Assembly (NCBI RefSeq): GCF_002197985.1
Contig: NZ_NBYK01000018.1
Location: 1-40,257 of the forward strand
DNA length: 40,257 bases
From: Halopseudomonas aestusnigri
GTDB lineage: Bacteria; Pseudomonadota; Gammaproteobacteria; Pseudomonadales; Pseudomonadaceae
Direction of reading: 5' to 3'
The notes beneath the pieces were generated by a model. The model ran no database searches, was not told the origin of the DNA, and worked only from the letters and a program-made list of their open reading frames with translations. Numbering within the stretch: position 1 is the stretch's first letter; each line of letters begins with the position of its first letter. A program made the position numbers and the translations under genes. Positions 35,531-40,257 of this stretch are shown here, one piece after another.

Positions 35531-35998
35531 TCAGACGGGGCCACCCCACTCGATGGCACGGAGCACCCTATAAGCCTGGCGACCTCCAAGCTCGGTTCTA
35601 CAGAGAAAAAAAGGCGCTTCACCCCCTAAGCTATCATTGGGGGTAACCATCCAGTCTTCAGTCGCTCTCCGAGCCTCAAAAACAGTTTCTGAGAGCAGAG
35701 CCAACTGGGCCAGTCGGTCAAGTCGCTCAGAGGCTGGCGAGCCGAGCGGTGTGGCTTTTTTCAATCGCTGCCGAAGTGTTTTAACAGAGATGTCTGCAAA
35801 GCTGGCAATCGCTGACTCATCGAGATCGAAAGCCTTTTTGGCAGCTAACAGCCAGGTAACCGCAAATCCCGATCGTATGCTGCTAATTCGCTCACGCTCG
35901 GTCATCAGAGAGAGCTTTTTTGCAATAATCCAAAAGCTTAGGGCGTCCGCCCCCGGGCTTTTAAGATGGTCATCCAGATGATGTTTTAAGGTCGGCAT
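35531..35998 (-). CDS. Xre/MbcA/ParS-family antitoxin without a RES toxin
   Basis: A 155-residue protein with the full antitoxin layout. The HTH region is around residues 40-80 (FDLDESAIASFADISVKTLRQRLKKATPLGSPASERL). The toxin-binding domain reads EDWMVTPNDSLGGEAPFFLCRTELGGRQAYRVLRAIEWG near the C terminus. ATG 35998 has GAGG eight bases upstream. In complete modules a RES-domain NAD+-degrading toxin starts at or over the antitoxin stop. Here the next 99 bases contain no such frame and then meet the convergent helicase gene. A palindrome upstream (36031-36048) suits autoregulation. Confidence 0.78.
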   Translation of the reverse strand: MPTLKHHLDDHLKSPGADALSFWIIAKKLSLMTERERISSIRSGFAVTWLLAAKKAFDLDESAIASFADISVKTLRQRLKKATPLGSPASERLDRLAQLALLSETVFEARRATEDWMVTPNDSLGGEAPFFLCRTELGGRQAYRVLRAIEWGGPV

Positions 35999-36355
35999 TT
36001 AGACATCCTCAGAGCAAGCCGTTGCATCCTGCTACCCAGCCGGGTAGCGGGCGGGTGAATCCCCTCTATTCCTCAAAGAATCTGAGTGAACGCCTATGGC
36101 CGCGAAGGCGGCGCTTTCCATTTTCTGCTTCCGGCCAAAAGCGGACGCCCGGGAGTGTCCGCATTCGATAAAATTCAATTCGTCGCACTGTCACTACGCG
36201 CCCAGAAAGGGACGACAGGAGAAAGCCCCATGCATCTTGGAACTAAAAATTCGCCCTCCATTCTCTGCATTAGGATAGTCTGCCATTCAGGAAGCCGTTA
36301 TCGAATGTTGAGATCCTACTAAAATTTCGTCTGCAAGATTTACAGGGAGAGAACG
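35999..36355. other. Gene-poor gap between the antitoxin gene and the SIR2 operon
   Basis: I see no convincing gene in these 357 bases; frames here are short with no family resemblance. The hairpin at 36031-36048 lies near the antitoxin gene. A second dyad, GCGGAC with GTCCGC around a 10-base loop, follows near 36140-36162. The promoter of the SIR2 operon should be in the AT-richer last 120 bases, but I cannot pick a clear -35/-10 pair. Confidence 0.4.
36031..36048 (-). promoter_or_regulatory. Palindrome upstream of the antitoxin gene
   Basis: GCTACCC and GGGTAGC surround AGCC, 33 bases before the minus-strand antitoxin ATG. Position and symmetry fit an autoregulatory operator. Confidence 0.4.
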
Positions 36356-37612
36356 ATGGAAACGTTCCACAATCCAGACAGGTTCATGTCTGATCTGCGG
36401 CAAGTGCTATCGCAGGGAAGAAAGCGTATTGGGATTCTTGTCGGTGCAGGTGCCCCCCTCGCGATACGCGTTAATGAAAAAAATGAGATGGATCCTAACG
36501 GGGGGTCGTTAATCCCTGGTGTCGAGACGCTAACAGTACAGGCAACCGCTGGGTTGTCAGAAATTCAGAAGGCGGCAGTCGACGCTATAAAAGAAAGCCT
36601 GGATAACAGCGCAAATATTGAGTCCATTCTTTCTCGTATACGTTTATTAGAACAGGCGCTGGGGAAAACCGTGGTCCAAGGGCTCGATTCTGACGGTTAT
36701 AGAACTCTCGGCAAGGATATTTGCAAAAATATTGCCAAGATTGTTGGCGTGTATTTACCCAAAGATCGTAACGCCTATTCTGACTTGATAGCCTGGATTA
36801 CAGGAACGGTTCGGTCCAATTCAGTCGAAATATTTACTACAAACTATGATCTCTTATTTGAAGAAGCATTTGAAAGAGTTAGAAGCCCCTACTTTGATGG
36901 GTTTTCAGGGGGCAGTAAGCCGTTCTTTGATCCGGTCTCGGTCGCGGGTGATGATTTGCCCGCTCGCTGGGCAAAACTGTGGAAGATGCACGGTTCCCTC
37001 GGCTGGGCATTGGAGGATGGAACGGTTGTCCGGGGACATGGGCGTGAAGCAGCCGAGTTAGTTTATCCAGATCATTTAAAATATGATTTAACGCAAAAAC
37101 AACCGTACTCAGCGCTCTTCGAAAGGCTAAAGAGATTCATACTCACGCCTGACTCCTTATTGCTGGCAATTGGATTTTCTTTTAGAGATGCGCATATATG
37201 TGCGGTTCTTGATGAGAGCTTGGCAATGAATGCCAACTCTGCTGTCTTGGCATTTCAATATCAAGAGCTGGCAAAAGAAGAGCCCGCTGTCAAGTTGGCG
37301 AGTGACCGACCCAACCTTAGTGTCTATGCTGCTGATGGTGCTGTGATAGGAGGAGTTCCGGGTAAATGGAGGCCAGGCGAGCTTCCCAAGAACTGGGGAA
37401 GTATCCGTGAAAGCTTCTGGGCTCCACGATGGCCGAACGAGCCAGACTTGTTTTTATTGGGGGACTTTGCGGCGTTTGCACGCTTCTGCGCTTTGGCCCA
37501 AGCCAACGATCTGATAACGCAATCCCTGAAAAGAGACGAGCCAGAAAAATTGGAAACTGAGGATGGTAGCTACGACGATAATACCGTTGCGCATGGGGAT
37601 GATGATAGATGA
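36356..37612 (+). CDS. SIR2-domain defence NADase (SIR2-HerA system)
   Basis: A 418-residue protein with a SIR2-like NAD+-binding fold. Visible are GILVGAGAP (26-34), the NAD-contacting TTNYD (161-165) and catalytic-type histidine H212 in KMHGS, then LLAIGFSFRD. SIR2 proteins paired with HerA deplete NAD+ on phage infection and abort it. The residues needed for hydrolysis (N163, D165, H212) look intact. AGGGAGAG precedes the ATG, a strong ribosome site. The stop overlaps the HerA gene by ATGA. The last 40 residues are acidic and probably disordered. Confidence 0.9.
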   Translation: METFHNPDRFMSDLRQVLSQGRKRIGILVGAGAPLAIRVNEKNEMDPNGGSLIPGVETLTVQATAGLSEIQKAAVDAIKESLDNSANIESILSRIRLLEQALGKTVVQGLDSDGYRTLGKDICKNIAKIVGVYLPKDRNAYSDLIAWITGTVRSNSVEIFTTNYDLLFEEAFERVRSPYFDGFSGGSKPFFDPVSVAGDDLPARWAKLWKMHGSLGWALEDGTVVRGHGREAAELVYPDHLKYDLTQKQPYSALFERLKRFILTPDSLLLAIGFSFRDAHICAVLDESLAMNANSAVLAFQYQELAKEEPAVKLASDRPNLSVYAADGAVIGGVPGKWRPGELPKNWGSIRESFWAPRWPNEPDLFLLGDFAAFARFCALAQANDLITQSLKRDEPEKLETEDGSYDDNTVAHGDDDR

Positions 37613-39441
37613 GTGGCAATGATCCTACCTACTTAGGAGTCGTCAGTGCCGTGTCCGGCGCAACTCTGACGGTCAAACTTGCAGAGTCTCTGGATTCAGG
37701 GTTTGCCGTCATCAGAGGCCATACATATCGGGTTGGTCAAGTCGGAAGTTTCGTTAGAATTCCTCAGGGCTACCAAGACTTATTTGGCATTGTTTCTGAG
37801 GTGGGAGCAACTGCGGCTCCCGCACAGGCTGTTACATCAGCCATTGACTCAGGAAGATGGATGACGGTCCAGCTTGCCGGCGAAACAGTCGGCGGGCAAT
37901 TCGAAAGAGGCTTGAGCCAGCACCCTAATATAAATGACTCAGTGCATTTAGTAACCGAAGCAGATTTAAGGAGAATATACGGATCAGTTGGCGATGACCA
38001 GGTTGTTATAGGACACCTAGCTAGCGCCGAAAATATTGAGGTGCGGTTATCTTTGGATGCGCTCGTAACTCGTCACTCCGCGATACTTGGTTCAACAGGG
38101 GCAGGAAAGTCCACAACAGTTGCGAGTCTCTTGCGTTCAATTATTCGGAAAGATGAGCAGCCTGGTTCGCCAGGTGCACGAATCCTAATGCTAGACATTC
38201 ATGGCGAATACACCAAAGCGCTTGAAGATGTCGCGACGGTTTTTAGTGCCACTCCTAGCCAAGGCCAAGAGTATTTGTTCGTCCCCTACTGGGCTTTGGA
38301 GGCTGGCGAACTTCTGGATTTTGTTACGGGCGGACTGTCGGATGCTCATGAAATTGCCTTCACTGATAAAATCGCGGAGTTAAAGGAAAAGGGAATAAAG
38401 GCGTGTCCCAAAGCGGGAATTGACTTAAGAACGCTTACCGTGGATAGCCCTGTTCCGTTTAGCTTAAAGCAACTTTGGTATGAGCTGGTCGATTTTGAGA
38501 CGACGACTTATGTCGGTGCTAATCGTGATGAACCTGCGCTGGATGAGGCTGGTGACGCAGATACACTGGTAGCGCCAAAATACCGACCTCATGCGATGGG
38601 GACCAGGGGCCCCTTCACTAACACAGCGGCAAAAGGAATCCGCAGACCATTGAATTTGCTTCGATCCCGCTTACTGGATCGGCGTTATGACTTCCTACTT
38701 CATCCCGGAGATTGGGAGCCAGACCTGACAGGAGCGGTAAAAAGCGACCTCGACAAGCTATTAGAGGGCTGGCTTGGGCACGATAAACAAATCACGATAT
38801 TGGACTTATCCGGTGTTCCGAGCACAGTTCTCACACGCCTCATCGGTTCTATTCTTCGCATTGTTTATGAGGCGCTTTTTTGGAGCCGGGAGAAGTCAGA
38901 AGGTGGCGTAGAGCGCCCTCTTTTAGTCGTGATGGAGGAAGCTCATCGCTACCTAGGGCCTGATGCCGGAACGGTTGCTTCAGAAGTAGTAAAGCGTATC
39001 GCGAAGGAAGGACGGAAGTATGGTGTTGGCGCGATGGTAGTTTCTCAGCGGCCCGCAGAAGTCGATGAGACAGTTCTATCCCAATGCGGCACAATTATCG
39101 CGCTTCGGCTATCAAATCCTGTAGATCGCGCACGTGTGAAGGGGACCTTACCAGATAATTTAGCAGGCCTTATGGACTTACTACCGGTCCTTAGGACCGG
39201 GGAGGCTATAATCACAGGAGAGGCGGCTCGCCTTCCTGTGCGCTGTCGTATTGCTTTACCTCGCAAAGAGCATTTACCTAGGAGTAGCGATCCCAAGGTA
39301 ACTCAAGCTTGGGCCAAGCGGCGCTCGGCAGAGGGGTACGACCGCGTGGTTGCCTCTTGGCGTAGTCAGCAGACCACAGCGGTAGTCCAAGAGCTTGATA
39401 TAACTCGTTTACCAATTGAAGACGATCCTGAGGAAAGCTGA
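37609..39441 (+). CDS. HerA-like DNA translocase ATPase (SIR2-HerA system)
   Basis: A 610-residue FtsK/HerA-clade ATPase. The N-terminal HAS-barrel (about 1-150, VVSAVSGATLTVKL... RVGQVGSFVRIPQG) leads into Walker A GSTGAGKST (161-169), DIHGEY, Walker B VVMEEAH (440-446) and the arginine-finger region SQRPAEVDETVLSQCGTIIALRL. HerA forms hexamers; with SIR2 partners these assemble into a large complex that senses infection and controls NADase activity. The start overlaps sir2 by four bases and the stop lies two bases before the KTSC gene, so all three form one operon. Confidence 0.92.
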   Translation: MSGNDPTYLGVVSAVSGATLTVKLAESLDSGFAVIRGHTYRVGQVGSFVRIPQGYQDLFGIVSEVGATAAPAQAVTSAIDSGRWMTVQLAGETVGGQFERGLSQHPNINDSVHLVTEADLRRIYGSVGDDQVVIGHLASAENIEVRLSLDALVTRHSAILGSTGAGKSTTVASLLRSIIRKDEQPGSPGARILMLDIHGEYTKALEDVATVFSATPSQGQEYLFVPYWALEAGELLDFVTGGLSDAHEIAFTDKIAELKEKGIKACPKAGIDLRTLTVDSPVPFSLKQLWYELVDFETTTYVGANRDEPALDEAGDADTLVAPKYRPHAMGTRGPFTNTAAKGIRRPLNLLRSRLLDRRYDFLLHPGDWEPDLTGAVKSDLDKLLEGWLGHDKQITILDLSGVPSTVLTRLIGSILRIVYEALFWSREKSEGGVERPLLVVMEEAHRYLGPDAGTVASEVVKRIAKEGRKYGVGAMVVSQRPAEVDETVLSQCGTIIALRLSNPVDRARVKGTLPDNLAGLMDLLPVLRTGEAIITGEAARLPVRCRIALPRKEHLPRSSDPKVTQAWAKRRSAEGYDRVVASWRSQQTTAVVQELDITRLPIEDDPEES

Positions 39442-39443
39442 GC

Positions 39444-39653
39444 ATGAACCGTGAAGCGATATCTTCGTCAAATATAATGTCTGCTGGTTACGACTCCGGG
39501 AGTGAAACTTTGGAGATCGAATTCAAGAGCGGAGCTGTTTACCAGTATTATAATGTGAGCGAACATCTTTATGAACAATTCAAAGCTGCCCCCTCTAAAG
39601 GACAGTTTTTTCATATATATATAAAGGATGCGGTTCCATTTTCAAGAGTTTGA
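39444..39653 (+). CDS. KTSC-domain protein, third gene of the SIR2-HerA operon
   Basis: A 69-residue protein consisting of one KTSC domain: SSSNIMSAGYDSGSETLEIEFKSGAVYQYYNVSEHLYEQFKAAPSKGQFFHIYIKD. It keeps the family pattern of SSxIxxxGYD, IEFxxGxxYxYxxV and SxGxFFxxxI. KTSC domains occur alone or at the C terminus of some lysyl-tRNA synthetases; their function is not established. It is two bases after herA, so co-expression is near certain. It could be a regulator or sensor of the NADase complex, but that is inference. Confidence 0.83.
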   Translation: MNREAISSSNIMSAGYDSGSETLEIEFKSGAVYQYYNVSEHLYEQFKAAPSKGQFFHIYIKDAVPFSRV

Positions 39654-39745
39654 TGGATATAGTCGAGCCATATAAACTGCTACCCTATCGATTAGCTGCG
39701 ACAAAGAATAGTTCTTATGTATTAGAGCTTGAAACAGACGTCTGA
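39653..39745 (+). CDS. Possible 30-residue ORF, perhaps a gene fragment
   Basis: An ATG overlaps the KTSC stop as TGATG and opens MDIVEPYKLLPYRLAATKNSSYVLELETDV, then stops. The sequence looks like the start of a longer protein cut short. It may be the broken 5' end of the next frame (39729-40061). The case rests only on the coupled start. Confidence 0.3.
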   Translation: MDIVEPYKLLPYRLAATKNSSYVLELETDV

Positions 39746-40061
39746 AGAGAGCTGGGGTCAGGTGCACATTTTTTGTAGCCTCCCCAGCGGTGAGTCTTTG
39801 CACTATGTGTATTGTCCCCTTGCAGAACTCAAAGCGCATGCCGCTCAGCGGCTTCAGACTCCCCAGCTCCAGTACCCTGAACGAGCTGCCTGGCGATCCA
39901 TAATTGAGGGCAAAAGTCCTTATGGTGTCGATGACACTAAAGCAGAACGAAAAGACAATGGGTGGAACTGTGGCGTCGCAATAATCGGTGCAGACTACGC
40001 GACGTCGGATTTTCTGAACGCCCGCTCTTGGCCGATGGCTGCCGTTTGCCAATGGCCGTAA
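39729..40061 (+). CDS. Hypothetical protein, uncertain
   Basis: An open frame of 110 residues with only a TTG start, or internal GTGs. It reads SLPSGESLHYVYCPLAELKAHAAQRLQ and later DNGWNCGVAIIGADYATSDFLNARSW, which looks protein-like but matches nothing I know. A frame of 136 residues on the opposite strand (39642-40052) overlaps it and looks less natural. Together with the preceding 30-residue ORF it may be one gene broken by a frameshift. Confidence 0.35.
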   Translation: MKQTSEESWGQVHIFCSLPSGESLHYVYCPLAELKAHAAQRLQTPQLQYPERAAWRSIIEGKSPYGVDDTKAERKDNGWNCGVAIIGADYATSDFLNARSWPMAAVCQWP

Positions 40062-40257
40062 CCGGTTAGAAACGGATATCGAGCTTTTATACTATTATCG
40101 GGATAATTAGGCAGAAGGGAGCCGGTGAATTCGCCCCAAACCTGGTAGCCCCCATAAGGGCTTGAGATTGGATATGAGCCCGCAATTCGGCGCGTGAAAG
40201 TGCGGCTACTCTGGCTTAGTGATTTTCGGTTGCCGGATGGGGTGTGGCAGATAGGCT
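40062..40257. other. Window end: non-coding stretch and possible start of another gene
   Basis: An AT-rich piece with the dyad ATTATC-GG-GATAAT (40094-40107) is followed by GC-richer DNA. From about 40158 a plus-strand frame is open to the window edge; from GTG 40194 it reads VKVRLLWLSDFRLPDGVWQI. This may be the beginning of a further cargo gene; nothing can be said about function. Confidence 0.25.

Larger units (their letters stand above)
15770..40257. mobile_element. GInt-like genomic island with defence cargo (right end not seen)
   Basis: From just upstream of ettA the base composition drops and the gene content changes from conserved core to accessory. The left end holds three overlapping large tyrosine recombinases plus a small coiled-coil protein, the layout of the ginABCD operon that defines GInt elements. 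These are described as a gin operon, then cargo, then a short AT-rich 3' end, bounded by imperfect direct repeats. The cargo here is antitoxin-like genes, a type I restriction operon, an Xre regulator, a helicase pair and SIR2-HerA-KTSC. The exact left boundary is uncertain within about 100 bases. No right-hand copy of the left-end sequence is recognisable before 40257, so the element probably continues. Confidence 0.72.

Noticed and set aside
36086-36322. Possible 78-residue ORF before the SIR2 gene
   Set aside because: It has no ribosome site, unnatural composition and no conserved motif; I treat this as a control region.
39642-40052. Minus-strand 136-codon frame at the window end
   Set aside because: It overlaps the 3' end of the KTSC gene and the better-looking plus-strand frame, and the translation looks like a shadow.

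Overview
The window is a stretch of gammaproteobacterial chromosome, most likely from a Pseudomonas or Halopseudomonas-type organism. It joins a GC-rich conserved core (about 1-15.75 kb) to a lower-GC mobile island (about 15.8 kb to the end). I inferred the taxon from protein resemblance (RlmG, MscL, EttA, GdhA and RadA are close to Enterobacteria/Pseudomonas forms) and from the intergenic heptad repeats. No rRNA or tRNA gene was seen.

Core region. On the plus strand lie a HemD-superfamily protein, a Lon-like AAA protease, a YqhA-type membrane protein, and a three-gene run of a DUF6482 protein, an FeS-type photolyase-related protein and a 45-residue DUF2256 protein. Convergent to these, on the minus strand, are rlmG, mscL, and a coupled pair encoding an EAL-domain protein and a polyphosphate:AMP phosphotransferase. 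radA (plus) is followed by a heptad-repeat array. Then, on the minus strand, come a PilZ-domain protein, gdhA and ettA. These are housekeeping or stress genes in an ordinary setting, with several GC-rich hairpins at gene ends.

Island. Immediately upstream of ettA begins a tightly coupled operon of three large tyrosine recombinases plus a small coiled-coil protein. This is the architecture of the ginABCD operon of GInt elements, which carry cargo DNA behind it. The cargo is largely genome defence: (i) a seven-gene minus-strand type I restriction-modification operon (leader ORF, single-TRD S-like protein, HsdM, HsdS, a DUF262/DUF1524 nuclease-like protein, HsdR, a YgjP/DUF45 metallopeptidase); (ii) an Xre regulator with candidate operators on both sides; (iii) a divergent coupled pair of a winged-helix-like protein and an SF2 helicase; (iv) a SIR2-HerA pair with a third KTSC-domain gene. 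Scattered among them are antitoxin-like genes without adjacent toxins: two intact Xre/MbcA/ParS-type genes, one frameshifted copy and one DUF1778-type gene. The right end of the element is not recognisable in the window.

How it fits together. The four gin genes probably move the whole block. A single Xre protein sits between the restriction operon and the helicase pair and could time expression of both after transfer. SIR2-HerA would be a second, abortive layer acting by NAD+ depletion. The least described parts are the leader ORF plus single-TRD S protein, the winged-helix/helicase pair, and the KTSC partner of SIR2-HerA.
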